A DNA stretch of 64,000 bases from Myxococcus hansupus (GCF_000280925.3 NZ_CP012109.1:1860001-1924000); one strand, 5' to 3'; shown: positions 25,379-35,047, counted from the first letter of the stretch. Numbers and translations are program-made. Notes: generated by a model not told the origin, from the letters alone.

Positions 25379-26461
25379 TCATCGGTCCTGGAAGTAGTCG
25401 AGCGACGGGCAGTGGGTCGCGTACGCGTGCCCGGTGAGCTCACCGTTTCCGTAGAGGCCGGTCACGTCGAAGGCCACGAAGTGAGACTCGGGGGGCGCGC
25501 CATCCCGGACGCAGGTGGGGCACAGCGAGGCCGCCACGGGCGTGAAGGTGAGGCTCGTGCTGTGGAGGAAGAACGCGGTGGTGAGCACGCCCTCGAAGTC
25601 GACCAGCGTCGCACGCGGCTCACCCAGCGCAGAGCCCGTCTGCGGCGTCCGATCCACCGGCACCCTCACTGAGTAGACATTGACGAGCTGTGGCGGGACC
25701 TCCGAAGTTTCGGACGGGCACTCTCCCGGCGCGCCGTTGTTGAGCTCGATCCACAGCTCCCACGGGTCCTCCGGGTTCGCCGGTTCCTCGTAACCGAAGT
25801 AGGCGCTGGTCATGACGCGCTGGTTCGCGCCCAACCGCATCGTGACGGAGGTCTCCTGGCATTCACCCTCGCAAACGGTGAAGGGGTCCGTGCCGGCGTC
25901 AGGCTCGGTGCCGGCGTCGGGCTCGGTGCCGGCATCAGGCTCAGTACCCGCGTCCGGCTCAGTGCCGGCATCAGGCTCAGTACCTGCGTCGGGCTCGGTG
26001 CCGGCGTCAGGCTCGGTGCCCGCGTCAGGCTCCGTGCCTGCATCCGGGGTGGTGCCCGCGTCGGGCTCCGTGCCTGCATCCGGAGTGGTGCCGGCGTCAG
26101 GCTCGGTGCCGGCGTCGGGCTCCGTGCCAGCGTCCGGAGTGGTGCCGGCGTCAGGCTCGGTGCCCGCGTCGGGCTCGGGCTCAGTGCCCGCGTCGGGCTC
26201 GGGCTCGGTACCCGCGTCAGGCTCAGGCTCAGTGCCCGAGTCGGGCTCGGGCTCGGTACCCGCGTCAGGCTCAGAGCCAGAGTCGGGCTCAGGCTCAGTG
26301 CCCGAGTCGGGCTCAATGCCGGCGTCCGGCTGGGTGCCCGAGTCCGTCTGGGAGCCGGCATCCGGAGGCGGATCGCCATCATTGGGATCGCATCCAGAGA
26401 GCACGGGGACAAAGGTGAGGGATGCAATCAGCAGGGAGAAAATCGAGTGTCGCAGGTTCAT
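25379..26461 (-). CDS. Lipoprotein with Glu-Pro-Asp-Ala-Gly-Thr tandem repeats
   Basis: 360 residues. Signal peptide with lipobox LSGC (MNLRHSIFSLLIASLTFVPV then LSGCDP). Residues ~30-190 are about 27 units of [TE]-PDAGT / EPEPDSGT; such acidic repeats are typical of myxobacterial wall- or slime-spanning linkers. The C-terminal ~165 residues (FTVCEGECQETSV ... FVAFDVTGLYGNGELTGHAYATHC) are a folded domain with several Cys, unknown family. Start at the Met before the hydrophobic stretch; an upstream extension is open but unsupported. Confidence 0.75.
   Translation of the reverse strand: MNLRHSIFSLLIASLTFVPVLSGCDPNDGDPPPDAGSQTDSGTQPDAGIEPDSGTEPEPDSGSEPDAGTEPEPDSGTEPEPDAGTEPEPDAGTEPEPDAGTEPDAGTTPDAGTEPDAGTEPDAGTTPDAGTEPDAGTTPDAGTEPDAGTEPDAGTEPDAGTEPDAGTEPDAGTEPDAGTEPDAGTEPDAGTDPFTVCEGECQETSVTMRLGANQRVMTSAYFGYEEPANPEDPWELWIELNNGAPGECPSETSEVPPQLVNVYSVRVPVDRTPQTGSALGEPRATLVDFEGVLTTAFFLHSTSLTFTPVAASLCPTCVRDGAPPESHFVAFDVTGLYGNGELTGHAYATHCPSLDYFQDR
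25887..26377. repeat. 18-bp tandem repeat array coding for PDAGT units
   Basis: On the plus strand the unit reads (G/T)(C/T)GCCGGCGTC(A/C)GGCTC(G/A), with local 6-bp variants where EP is doubled. About 27 units, many identical, lie within the lipoprotein gene. Copy number could change by slippage or recombination. Confidence 0.85.
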
Positions 26462-26610
26462 CCCACGGATTGTCACGGGTTCTTGGCGCGGATGCGAGAG
26501 GGGCCGAAACTTTGCGTCACGGTGAAGTGGCTCCCCGGAAGCCGCGCCCGAATTCCGCGAGTCACGTTCCACCTCGTGCCGTGTGAGACCCCGGCGTTTG
26601 TGCGAGCCCG

Positions 26611-26634
26611 CGATTCTCACGGCGTGAGACATCG
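26611..26634 (-). terminator. Hairpin downstream of the zinc-ribbon gene
   Basis: CGAT-TCTCAC / GTGAGA-c-ATCG, loop GGC, with one unpaired base, about 105 nt past the minus-strand zinc-ribbon gene. It could also be an operator for the repeat lipoprotein. Confidence 0.35.
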
Positions 26635-26735
26635 TGTGGGGGCCTCACTGCGCTGCGCCCATGGCCGACAGGTGATGCCGTACCTGTTCCGACGCCGACC
26701 TTGCGACGTCGCAGGTTGTCTTCGAGAGCGTGGGC

Positions 26736-27566
26736 CTACATCCAAGTCGCGTCACATCGGGGGCACAGCGTGGCGCGCTCGTACTCCGCACGTGGGCCTT
26801 CGAAGCCGCAGGCGAAGCACGTCCGCTCAGGTTTCTGGGAAGAGGCGACGCCGACAGTCGAGGGCGCAGCCTCCCAACTGGGCGCCGCGCTGGCGGCGGG
26901 CAGCGGCATCCCCGGCTCCCAGACGAGCTCACATTGCAACTCGGCAAGAGGCTCCAGGGGGCCGTCGACCACGGCGGCGATGAAGGCTGTAGGGAGGGTG
27001 GCTGCCGCGTGGCGCTTCACCGTCATGCGGTCGAGTCCGGGGGAGACCCGGGGCCCGAATCCCACGGAGAAGGTGACGCTCATGCCTCCGGACATCACGG
27101 AGTTGAGCAGCGAGTCGCCCAGGTCGATTCCCATGGAGACCTCGCTCGACGCGGCCTTCATGTCGCTTTCCTTGGGAATCTCCAGGGTATCGAAGAGCTT
27201 CCACGCGGGCCGTATGCGCCCGGCCTTGGGGTGGAGTTGGGCGTCCACCTCGACGTGAACCTCATCGAACTCGGGTGGCAGCTCCAAGGGAATCCGCCAG
27301 CGCACCACGCGGCCTCCCGCGAGCGAGGGAAGGGGAAACTGCCCGAGCATCCGCTGCGCGGAGCCCTCCTTTTGCCTCCCCATCACCAGGACGGACGATG
27401 GGGTGGCGGCGGGAGGCTCGAAGGCGCTCTGAAGCCACAGGACGGCGGTGGCCTGCCCCAGGGAATTGCGCGTCACGGGCTCCACATGCAGGTGGAGGGC
27501 GCCGAACTCACGGGGCGGGCGCCCGACGTGGTCGAGGACGTCTGCGTAGAAGTCATCCATGCTCAC
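26736..27566 (-). CDS. Zinc-ribbon protein of unknown function
   Basis: 276 residues. The body (1-235) is strand-rich with no recognised domain (WRIPLELPPEFDEVHVEVDAQLHP). The C-terminus is a zinc ribbon: CFACGF ... LCPRCDATWM (CxxC-x14-CxxC). No signal peptide, so cytoplasmic. GTG start (MSMDDF); the ATG two codons later is an equally possible start. Confidence 0.65.
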   Translation of the reverse strand: MSMDDFYADVLDHVGRPPREFGALHLHVEPVTRNSLGQATAVLWLQSAFEPPAATPSSVLVMGRQKEGSAQRMLGQFPLPSLAGGRVVRWRIPLELPPEFDEVHVEVDAQLHPKAGRIRPAWKLFDTLEIPKESDMKAASSEVSMGIDLGDSLLNSVMSGGMSVTFSVGFGPRVSPGLDRMTVKRHAAATLPTAFIAAVVDGPLEPLAELQCELVWEPGMPLPAASAAPSWEAAPSTVGVASSQKPERTCFACGFEGPRAEYERATLCPRCDATWM

Positions 27567-27618
27567 GCATCTTCGTGGAGAAGCGTGGCGGCGCGCCAGT
27601 CAGGCGCGCCGTCTGGGC

Positions 27619-28695
27619 TTACCGGGGCGTGTTGATGACCGTCAGCCGCTGCGGCTCCGGCGTGCCCCAATTGTTCGGCGTGTTCCCCGACATCGCAATC
27701 CCGTCGAGCGTCACGTTGCTGTCGAAGAAGTAGAGGGCCCCGCCCTCCGGCGCCCGGTTGTTGCGGAACTCGCCGCCGCGGAACGTCCAGTGATTGCTGG
27801 CCGGAAGGTGCGCCGTGTTGACCGCGCCGCCCACGCCTCCAAATTGGGTGCGCGGGCCCGTGCACTCGTTGTCGTGGAAGACGTTTCCGGCGGCGACGCC
27901 CCCGCTGGTCGGCGCAATCAGCATGATCGCGCCTCCGAACGCGGGCGCCTTGTTGAAGCGGAACGTGTTGTTGTTCAGGTTGACGTTCGACCGGGAGCCA
28001 ATCCAGAGCGCGCCGCCAGCGTTCTCGGAGTAGGAGCCCTCATCACCCGCGCCGTTTTCGCCGCCGACCTTGTTGCCGTACTCGAAGATGCAGCGCTCGA
28101 GGAAGTCGGCCCCACCATCCGAGGTCGCCGCCAGCCGCATGCCGGCCCAGCCCGTGGTGGGGTTGGCGGCGGTGAAGACGATGGGGCGCTCCGCGGTGCC
28201 CTGAGCGGTGATGCGTCCGAGGACGGCGAGCTTGAAGTGCCCCGTGAAAACAAGGCGGACGCCGGGCTCGAGGGTGAGTCGGTTGCCTTCGGGGACCGTC
28301 ACGTCGCCCGTCACCAGGTAGGGCGAGCCGGAGGCCGGCAGCGTCCGTGTCGTGATGTCCCCGGAGAGATTCGTTCCTCCGGTCGTGGTCACGACGACGG
28401 TGGCGTTCGCGGTGGTGCTGCCGTGGTCGTTGGTCGCCGTGAGGGTGTACGTCGTCGTCGCATCCGGCCGGACTTCCGCCGTGGTTCCGCTCACCTCTCC
28501 TACACCTTCGTTGATGGAAATGCTCTGCGCACCCGTGACCTCCCAGGCGAGCGCGGCCGACTCGCCCGGCGAAACGACCGCGGGCGTTGCATCGAAGCGC
28601 AGGATGTTGGGGCGGTCGGGGACCGGGTCCGGGGAGGTGCAGGCGGTGACGACGAACGCGGAGAGCGCCAGGACGAGGAAACGCGAATGGAGCAT
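27619..28695 (-). CDS. Beta-helix lipoprotein
   Basis: 358 residues. Signal peptide ends VVTAC (lipobox). An Ig-like domain (~30-105; ESAALAWEVTGAQSI ... TYTLTATNDHG) is followed by a right-handed parallel beta-helix (~115-358) with rungs such as LTLEPGVRLVFTGHFKLAV, RPIVFTAAN, NNNTFRFNKAPAFGGAIML. Such helices bind or cleave polysaccharide; no catalytic Asp/Arg set is clear. GAGG precedes the ATG. Confidence 0.8.
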   Translation of the reverse strand: MLHSRFLVLALSAFVVTACTSPDPVPDRPNILRFDATPAVVSPGESAALAWEVTGAQSISINEGVGEVSGTTAEVRPDATTTYTLTATNDHGSTTANATVVVTTTGGTNLSGDITTRTLPASGSPYLVTGDVTVPEGNRLTLEPGVRLVFTGHFKLAVLGRITAQGTAERPIVFTAANPTTGWAGMRLAATSDGGADFLERCIFEYGNKVGGENGAGDEGSYSENAGGALWIGSRSNVNLNNNTFRFNKAPAFGGAIMLIAPTSGGVAAGNVFHDNECTGPRTQFGGVGGAVNTAHLPASNHWTFRGGEFRNNRAPEGGALYFFDSNVTLDGIAMSGNTPNNWGTPEPQRLTVINTPR

Positions 28696-29239
28696 GCGCC
28701 TCTTCTAGCCCAACAGGGGAGGACCCGGAATCGGGCTGGGGGCGTGGCTCGCTTGCGTGGGGGCCATGCAGGCCACGTGAACGGCTTCACGCCAACCCCG
28801 TGATACGAGCGCCAGTTTGCTCAGGTTTCGCGTGGCGCCCGCCAAGGGGGGGGCTTCGGGGAGGCCGCTGTTCCGTGAGGCCGAAGGCCATGGGCGGCAA
28901 GGCGGTGTGTGGCGAATCCGTTACGGCGCGAGTGGCTGTGATTGTGGGCGCCGTTCCGGCTGCCATTGCATTCTCAGTTGCGAAGGGAGGCCATTGTCCT
29001 GGAAGGCGGCTCAACCGTGGCCCACCTGACAGATTCCACATGCCCTCATGCGGGCGCTGTAACGCGAATCACCACAAGGTCACTTCGTCAGTAGCGAAGT
29101 GAGTCACACGGGAGCCGTGGATGGCTTGAATTGCTGGCGGTTATTGCTTGGCGCATTTTCTGCTCATGGGGTTTTGCCGCGACGAGGTTGCAATCCCTTT
29201 CGTGCATGTCGTGGTAACCCCGTATCAGGGAGTCCCCAC
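28696..29239. other. Divergent intergenic region, no gene seen
   Basis: 544 bp between the beta-helix lipoprotein and the VWA gene. Frames across it lack family-like sequence or Shine-Dalgarno support. It contains an exact inverted repeat (separate entry) and a less GC-rich stretch from ~29100. Confidence 0.5.
29080..29102. promoter_or_regulatory. Inverted repeat, possible operator
   Basis: TCACTTCG / CGAAGTGA, perfect 8-bp arms with loop TCAGTAG, 138 nt before the VWA start. Confidence 0.35.
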
Positions 29240-31189
29240 ATGTTGAAATCCCATACCCTCCTCCCCCGAGCCATGCCGTGGCTCGGTGTGGCGATGCTGT
29301 GTCTTTTCATGGTCACCCAGGCTCACGCGGCGCCGCGTCCCGCGCCGGTGCCCTCCAAGCCCGCCAAGGTGGACCCGTGCGAGTGCGGCCCGCTCGATGT
29401 CGTCTTCGCCATTGACGATACCGGCAGCATGGGCGGATCGCTCAATGCCATCAAGTCGTCCTTCCTCAACCTCCTGAGCCAGATTCAAGCCTCTTCCAAT
29501 AATGACTACCGGCTGGGACTCGTCACCTTCAAGGACGACGTCACGGTGCGCGTGGACCTGGGCTCAGGCAACGACGCGCAGATGAGCGCCGAAATCAACA
29601 ATCTGGTCGCGAATGGCGGCGCGGGCGCACCAGAAGCTTCCGACGAGGCGCTCAACACCATCATCCACAACCTCCCGGTGCGCCTCTCCCAGAACGGGGC
29701 GTTCACGGGCATCTGGCGGACGGGCGCACGCAAGGTCGTCGTGCTCGTCACCGACAACCTGCCCGGCGGCTTCAATGACAACTACTCGGCGGGAAATGTC
29801 CTGGCTTCCGCCATGGCGCAGTCCGCTGCCAACAATGGCATTCGGATTCACGCCGTCTACGTGCCCTCCTGGGGTGGAACGGATCCGACCATCGCCGGGG
29901 TCATGCAGAACTACGCCACGGTTTCGAATGGCGCCTACCGTGTGACGCAAGCGAACGGAACGGATGCGGGGCTGGCCGTGCAGGATTTCCTGAGCGACTG
30001 CCGCGGCTCGTCGGACGTGTACATCCGAGACAATGTCTACGACAACGGCACGGAGCCCAGCAGCTCCGACATCTGGACCAGTCCGGACATCAAGGTCTGC
30101 AACAACGCCGCGGGGTGCGCCACGCACACCAATCCCGTCTTTGGCTCGACCAACAACTTCGTCTTCGTCACGCTGCGCAACAATGGGCCGGTGCGCCCCA
30201 CGGGCCCCATCAACGGCCGGTTGCGTTTGTATTACCTGCCCTCGGGTGGCAGCGCGCTTTGGGGCTCGGGGAGCTGGGTTCCTTTCGCGACCCTCTCGAA
30301 CATCCATCTGAGCGCGGGCGAGGTTCGCACCGTCGTCGCCCATTGGCCGAACGTCCCGTTCCCGGGGCACTACTGCATCCTCGCGCGCTGGGAATCCGGG
30401 GGCGACCCGATGACCTTCCCGGAACTCCTCGGCTCGGACACGGTGGTCAACACGCGGCAGAACAACAACATCGCCTGGCGCAACGTCGACGTGGTGCGGA
30501 TGCTCACCGGTGGCGTGGGCCACACCACGTATGACTTGCGCCTCCGGGAAGAACACATGCTGACCCTGTTCCTGCGCCCCGACGCCGACAGGCCGTTCCC
30601 GGGTGGCGTGGCGGTGGACCTGGGCGCGGAGCTGTTCGAGGCCTGGAAGGCGACTGGCGGCGAGGCCGAGGGGCTCGAGGGCTCGGATGGCTCGACGCTG
30701 TTCTTCGGCGGCCACGGTGGCGCGGTGAACTTCCACCTGGGCAAGACCATGACGCACCGGCTGCACCTGACCTTCAAGGCCGGTGGTGAAGAGGGCGTCT
30801 TCCCGATGAACGTCTTCGAGGTGTTCGACGGCAAGGAGTCGGTGGGTGGCGTGCGCTACGACATCACCGTCATTCCGCCTCACGCGGAGCCCGTGCCCGT
30901 GGCCCCGGCGGTCCGTCACCTGGGGGACAAGGGCGTGGAGCTGAGCTGGCATCACGCCGTTCACCACAGGCACTACACCCTGGTTCGCAGCAAGAACCCG
31001 GCGTCGGGTGACTTCGAGCGCTTCGCCGAGGTCATGCCCACGGAGGACGCGAGCGAGACGGCGGCCCTTCGCTTCGTCCTCGGCTCGCGCGACGACGCGG
31101 ACTACTTCTACGCGGTGGAGAGTCACAGCGAAGGTGGCTCGGTCGTCAGTGAGTGGGTCACGCTGATGCTGCCCTCCAACAAGGAATAG
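29240..31189 (+). CDS. Secreted von Willebrand factor A-domain protein
   Basis: 649 residues. Signal peptide (LGVAMLCLFMVTQAHA), then a VWA domain with the metal-ion-dependent adhesion site D59-D-T61-G-S63 in VVFAIDDTGSMGGS. Middle and C-terminal parts are beta-sandwich-like (VFVTLRNNGPVRPTGPING; HYTLVRSKNPASGDF, fibronectin-III-like). Probable adhesion or scaffold on the cell surface. AGGGAG lies 7 nt before the ATG at 29240. Confidence 0.82.
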   Translation: MLKSHTLLPRAMPWLGVAMLCLFMVTQAHAAPRPAPVPSKPAKVDPCECGPLDVVFAIDDTGSMGGSLNAIKSSFLNLLSQIQASSNNDYRLGLVTFKDDVTVRVDLGSGNDAQMSAEINNLVANGGAGAPEASDEALNTIIHNLPVRLSQNGAFTGIWRTGARKVVVLVTDNLPGGFNDNYSAGNVLASAMAQSAANNGIRIHAVYVPSWGGTDPTIAGVMQNYATVSNGAYRVTQANGTDAGLAVQDFLSDCRGSSDVYIRDNVYDNGTEPSSSDIWTSPDIKVCNNAAGCATHTNPVFGSTNNFVFVTLRNNGPVRPTGPINGRLRLYYLPSGGSALWGSGSWVPFATLSNIHLSAGEVRTVVAHWPNVPFPGHYCILARWESGGDPMTFPELLGSDTVVNTRQNNNIAWRNVDVVRMLTGGVGHTTYDLRLREEHMLTLFLRPDADRPFPGGVAVDLGAELFEAWKATGGEAEGLEGSDGSTLFFGGHGGAVNFHLGKTMTHRLHLTFKAGGEEGVFPMNVFEVFDGKESVGGVRYDITVIPPHAEPVPVAPAVRHLGDKGVELSWHHAVHHRHYTLVRSKNPASGDFERFAEVMPTEDASETAALRFVLGSRDDADYFYAVESHSEGGSVVSEWVTLMLPSNKE

Positions 31190-31200
31190 TCCGAAGGGCC

Positions 31201-31241
31201 CACGCTCCCCGGGCGGGTGGTTTCCTCCGCCTGGGGGCGTG
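31201..31241 (+). terminator. Large hairpin after the VWA gene
   Basis: Arms CACGCTCCCCGGGCGG / CCGCCTGGGGGCGTG pair with one bulge and one mismatch, 11 nt after the stop. Confidence 0.65.
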
Positions 31242-31530
31242 GAGTTGTCGCGTTGGGGGCGGGCTTATGGCGCCCTCAACCGTGGCGTATCCGACCGTCG
31301 AGTGCCTGACGTTCCCACCCCGAAGCCCACGCTGGCTTCACGCCTCCTTTGCTGGCGCGGTGCGGGACGCCCTGGTACAGCATGCGGAGCGTTACCTCGC
31401 CGCGTCGTTGGCGGGGAGCGCCGCCGAAACCGGTGCTCATCTGGCTCCGGTTTCGCTGCTGGGCATGCCCTGGAACACGCACGTGCGGCCGTGGCTACGT
31501 GTGTTGGCTCTTGGGGATGGTGGCAGCCGG

Positions 31531-33024
31531 ATGGACACCGTGAATCAACACCTCGTGCATCGCGCCCCGTGTCTTCTCGTTGTGCTCGCGCTCGTCTCAG
31601 GAGGCTCCGCGCGCGCCATGCCCGCGGACGCGCCACTGGCGGAGGAGGAGTGCGTCGATGCCCCTCCCACGGAGCCCCGCCGGCTGCTTCCGGAGCTCGT
31701 GCATCCGCCGCGTCGCGCCCTCTGGCGCGCGCATGATGGTGGCGGCCGGAACTACCTGATTCCCATCGTGGAGATGGCGGCCCTCCACGGCATCTTCTGG
31801 GGCACCGCGAAGATTCTCGGCAAGCCCTACGCGGACATCACGCTCGAGACGATGCGCCGCAACCTCTACGTCAACGGCTGGGTCTGGGACGAGGACGCGT
31901 TCGCGACCAACGCGTTCGGACATCCGTATCAGGGCTCGCTGGCCTACACCGCGGCGCGCACGAGCGGCTTCGGCTTCTGGGGTTCCGTCCCGTTCACGGT
32001 GGCGTCGAGCGTGTTGTGGGAGCTGTTCATGGAGAACGAGTCTCCGTCCCGCAATGACCTCATCACGACGTCCATTGGTGGCGTGGTGCTGGGCGAGGTG
32101 CTGCATCGCACCGCCTTGGCCATCCTCGATGAGGGCGAGCCCACGATGGCGCGGTCGGTGATCTCGCTCCTGGTCGAGCCCGTGGGCGGCATCAATCGCT
32201 TCCTCTTTGGGCGCCGCAAGAACGACTTCTCCCCGGTGCCGGGCAACTTCTTCCAGTTGATGGCCGGCGCGACGAGCAACGTCGACAACTACAACGACAT
32301 CGACGGCACGCGCTTCGATGTGCCCAACAAGCTGGAAGGGCACATCGGCGTCGAGCTCGTCTACGGAGCGCCGCAGCTCAACGCGGGCGATTATGACCAG
32401 CCCTTCGACTACTTCACGCTCTCCGCGCGACTGGGCATCTCGAACGACGTGCTGGCGTTGGGCTTCTTCAGCCGAGGGCTCCTCTACGGCGACCGATTCA
32501 AGCTGGGGCCCGTCAAGGGGCTCTGGGGCTTGATGGCGGGTTACGACTTCGCCAATCCGAACACGCTGCGCGTCTCCGCGGTCAGCCTCGGCCTCGGTGG
32601 CGTGGCGCAGGTCCCGCTGACCACGCAGCTCACGCTGGACCTCGCGACGAACATCGCCGGCGTGCCTTTCGGACACGGCGGGGGCCTGACCTCGCCGGAG
32701 TCCGCCCGTGACTACCACTATGGTCCGGGGGCTCAGACGGTCTTCGAGTTGGGGCTCGTGCGGCGGGGCGTGGGGCGCATTGGCATGTCCGTGCGCAACT
32801 ACCTCATCTCGGGTGCCTTCCTTGGAGAGGGCGTGGAGGTCATCACCTACGCCACCGCGCGGGCGGAGCTCCTCCTCGTCGGGGTCCATGGTGTTGCGCT
32901 GGAAGCCTTCGTGGCCAACCGCGCGAGCGAGTTTGGCGGCGAAACCGACACGATTCGCCAGCGGGCGACGCAAATCCGTCTGTTGTGGACGGTCTCGAAG
33001 AATGTGGGCTTCGGAACGCGCTGA
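31531..33024 (+). CDS. DUF3943 outer-membrane-associated protein
   Basis: 497 residues. Signal peptide (RAPCLLVVLALVSGGSARA). DUF3943 signature FWGSVPFTVASSVLWELFMENESPS followed by NDLITTSIGGVVLGEVLHR (positions ~150-190). The C-terminal ~250 residues are amphipathic beta-strands ending in LLWTVSKNVGFGTR, like an outer-membrane barrel. The start at 31531 gives the signal peptide; the longer open frame to 31153 overlaps the VWA gene and is not credible. Confidence 0.72.
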   Translation: MDTVNQHLVHRAPCLLVVLALVSGGSARAMPADAPLAEEECVDAPPTEPRRLLPELVHPPRRALWRAHDGGGRNYLIPIVEMAALHGIFWGTAKILGKPYADITLETMRRNLYVNGWVWDEDAFATNAFGHPYQGSLAYTAARTSGFGFWGSVPFTVASSVLWELFMENESPSRNDLITTSIGGVVLGEVLHRTALAILDEGEPTMARSVISLLVEPVGGINRFLFGRRKNDFSPVPGNFFQLMAGATSNVDNYNDIDGTRFDVPNKLEGHIGVELVYGAPQLNAGDYDQPFDYFTLSARLGISNDVLALGFFSRGLLYGDRFKLGPVKGLWGLMAGYDFANPNTLRVSAVSLGLGGVAQVPLTTQLTLDLATNIAGVPFGHGGGLTSPESARDYHYGPGAQTVFELGLVRRGVGRIGMSVRNYLISGAFLGEGVEVITYATARAELLLVGVHGVALEAFVANRASEFGGETDTIRQRATQIRLLWTVSKNVGFGTR

Positions 33025-33143
33025 GTCCACCCGAGGGAGAACGGGGCAGCCGTCCATGCGAGGAGCCCGCGGGACGTGCGGCGGCCATCCTCGGTGCGCG
33101 GGCCCCGGAGGTCGCCGGGCTTGAGGTCGCGATGCCTGCTCGC

Positions 33144-34466
33144 TCAGCCCCGGAGCCCCTCGGAGAAGGGGCGGCTGAACGCGGCGACTGACGCCGCACA
33201 TGCCTCCTTCCAGGAGGCGACCTGCTTCGCGGTGAACGTCCGTGTCTGCACCTGAATCGCCCCTCGGCTTCGCAGCGCCAACTCCAGCGCGAGCGCATGG
33301 CGGCGGCGCATGGGGGCGCTGGCAATGGCTTCGAGCAGGACCCGAGGCGTGAAGGGCTGCCCCGCGAGGAAGCGCTGCTGTGTGCCCATCCGCTGCCGCG
33401 CCTCCTTCCACCACGCCGATATGGCCTCGACGTGGGGCTTCGGAAGGGCGCCTTCGGGCCTGGACGACAGGTCCGCGTCGAGGTCTTCGTCCTCCAGCGG
33501 CGGCAGTGGGTCTGCTTCGTCCTCGGGCGGAGCCGCGAACCGCTCCGAGATGCTCAGCCCGGTGATGGCGCTGAATGCCTCACCCGCCAGTGCTGCCACG
33601 GGCGTTTTCCGCATCAGCTCCAGACAGGCGTCCGCGGCCGTCACGCGGCCACAAAATCCGAGTGCCCACAACACGTCGGGTTGCAGCTTTTCGTCAGGGA
33701 GCAGTTCCAGCAGTCGCTTTGTGTCGTGCGCATCGCCGCTCATCCCAAGCAGCAACAGGGGCAATCGGCCCCCAGGCGTACCGGCCAGGGCCCGACAGGC
33801 GCTCCAGGCGCCGTAAGCGCCGCTCATCAGTCCCGCGAGGATGGCCGCGTCGCGCAATGCCGGTTCGCTCGAGTCCAGTGCTCGTTGCAACCGAGCGGGC
33901 TCCAACGGCAATCGGGACTGGCTGGCGGCACGAAGGGCGGCGGCGGCGACTCGGGGCTCCGGGTGCGAGAGGAACGGCGTGCACACCGCGCTCGTGGCCA
34001 ACCCATGCGCACCCACGCTGTCCAGCGCCAGGGCGAACAGCTCGGGAGCGCCATCCTCCTGCGTCAGAAGTGCCGTCAGGCCCGCGGGAAGGACCGCGGT
34101 GGGGGACAGCTCGAACGCACGTTGGAGGGCGGCCAGGGCGGGAGGCTCGGCTTGGGGCAGGGCGTCCAGCACCGCCGCGGTTCCGGAAGGCCTCTCGGCG
34201 TCGAGCAGGGCCAGGGCGGCCACGACGACGCGTTCGGGCTCCTCGTCCACCAGGGCGGGTACGAGCAGCCGCTTCGCCACCGGCTGACCACCCAGCACCA
34301 GCGCATCCACGTGCGCGATGGCCATCTCCTCCAGCTCTACCACCTCGTCGAGCGTGTAATCCGGCGCATCGAGCGATTGGTTCCATCGGCTCCAGCGGAA
34401 GCCCCCTTCCGCGAGGTGCTCATCGAGGACGTCCCAGCGTGGAATTCTTTCCGGGTGACCGGCCAT
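33144..34466 (-). CDS. TIGR02270-family HEAT-like protein
   Basis: 440 residues. Begins MAGHPERIPRWDVLDEHLAEGGFRWSRW, typical of TIGR02270 proteins, followed by HEAT-like helices (DEEPERVVVAALALLDAE; SHPEPRVAAAALRAASQ; SEPALRDAAILAGL) and a C-terminal domain with QQRFLAGQPFTPRVLLEAI. The family is found beside type VI secretion PAAR/DUF4150 genes and is thought to help load effectors; its exact role is unknown. The start follows the PAAR stop by 22 bp; an in-frame GTG at 34505 would overlap it by 17 bp. Confidence 0.75.
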   Translation of the reverse strand: MAGHPERIPRWDVLDEHLAEGGFRWSRWNQSLDAPDYTLDEVVELEEMAIAHVDALVLGGQPVAKRLLVPALVDEEPERVVVAALALLDAERPSGTAAVLDALPQAEPPALAALQRAFELSPTAVLPAGLTALLTQEDGAPELFALALDSVGAHGLATSAVCTPFLSHPEPRVAAAALRAASQSRLPLEPARLQRALDSSEPALRDAAILAGLMSGAYGAWSACRALAGTPGGRLPLLLLGMSGDAHDTKRLLELLPDEKLQPDVLWALGFCGRVTAADACLELMRKTPVAALAGEAFSAITGLSISERFAAPPEDEADPLPPLEDEDLDADLSSRPEGALPKPHVEAISAWWKEARQRMGTQQRFLAGQPFTPRVLLEAIASAPMRRRHALALELALRSRGAIQVQTRTFTAKQVASWKEACAASVAAFSRPFSEGLRG

Positions 34467-34488
34467 GGCGGACGCGTCGAACTCCCTT

Positions 34489-34953
34489 TCAGAGTTCCTT
34501 TTCACAGACGAGGCAGTGGGGTTTCCCTTCGCTTCCGGCCATGGCGACGACGGGCCCTTGGAGGACAGGGAATGGTGGCGTGTTCTTGTCGTTGTGGAGC
34601 ATCAGGTCCATGGCGCGCGCCACGTTCTTTCCCTCGAACTTCACGTCGAAAGAGAAGTTGACGAACTCGGCCTTGCCCTTGGTCTTGCTGGAGGCCACGC
34701 CACCGCCAGCGGTTCCCGCCTCATCGCCAGTGCTCGTTTTGAAGTGGGAATCTTTCACACATACCGGATTGCCCGCCACGGACACCTTCTTGGTGCCTTT
34801 GTCGGTGTCCGAGGCCTGGGCGATGTTGGGGTAGGGAATGGGGACTGGCCCTGCGGGGCTGGGCGTCTTGCACACGTCTGGGAATGCCACGGAGACGCCG
34901 CCGCTGTCCTTGGTCACCACCGACATCTTGTTCACACCGGTATTGACAGGCAT
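34489..34953 (-). CDS. DUF4150 PAAR-like protein
   Basis: 154 residues. Opening MPVNTGVNKMSVVTKDSGGVSVAFPDVCKTP then PIPYPNIAQ is the DUF4150 signature (TxxGVxxAFPDVCxTPxxxPVPYPN). PAAR-like proteins cap the VgrG spike of type VI secretion systems and dock effectors. The C-terminus is CLVCEKEL. No VgrG or Hcp gene is in the window. Divergent from the AHH nuclease across 101 bp and transcribed with the TIGR02270 gene. Confidence 0.85.
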   Translation of the reverse strand: MPVNTGVNKMSVVTKDSGGVSVAFPDVCKTPSPAGPVPIPYPNIAQASDTDKGTKKVSVAGNPVCVKDSHFKTSTGDEAGTAGGGVASSKTKGKAEFVNFSFDVKFEGKNVARAMDLMLHNDKNTPPFPVLQGPVVAMAGSEGKPHCLVCEKEL

Positions 34954-35017
34954 CGCTACCTCCTCCTGGACCCATCTTAGCCCAAATGGCCTCCAGGGCT
35001 GTTTCCATGCGCAGGAA

Positions 35018-35047
35018 TTGAAGGGGCCAGCGCATATCCCTTATCAT
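35018..35047 (+). promoter_or_regulatory. Putative sigma-70-type promoter of the AHH toxin
   Basis: TTGAAG (35018) and TATCAT (35042) with an 18-bp spacer. The start codon is only 7 nt past the -10, so the transcript would be leaderless or nearly so. Confidence 0.35.

Noticed and set aside
25887-26377. CRISPR-like look of the regular repeat
   Set aside because: No spacers; units are contiguous 18-bp coding repeats in frame.
28787-29041. Small minus-strand frame in the intergenic region
   Set aside because: Pro/Ala/Thr-rich, no start signal, no recognisable pattern.
31153-31530. N-terminal extension of the DUF3943 gene
   Set aside because: It overlaps the VWA gene and its terminator; the signal peptide begins at 31531.
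33297-34661. Long plus-strand frame opposite the TIGR02270 gene
   Set aside because: Arg/Gln-rich shadow without Shine-Dalgarno or family-like sequence.
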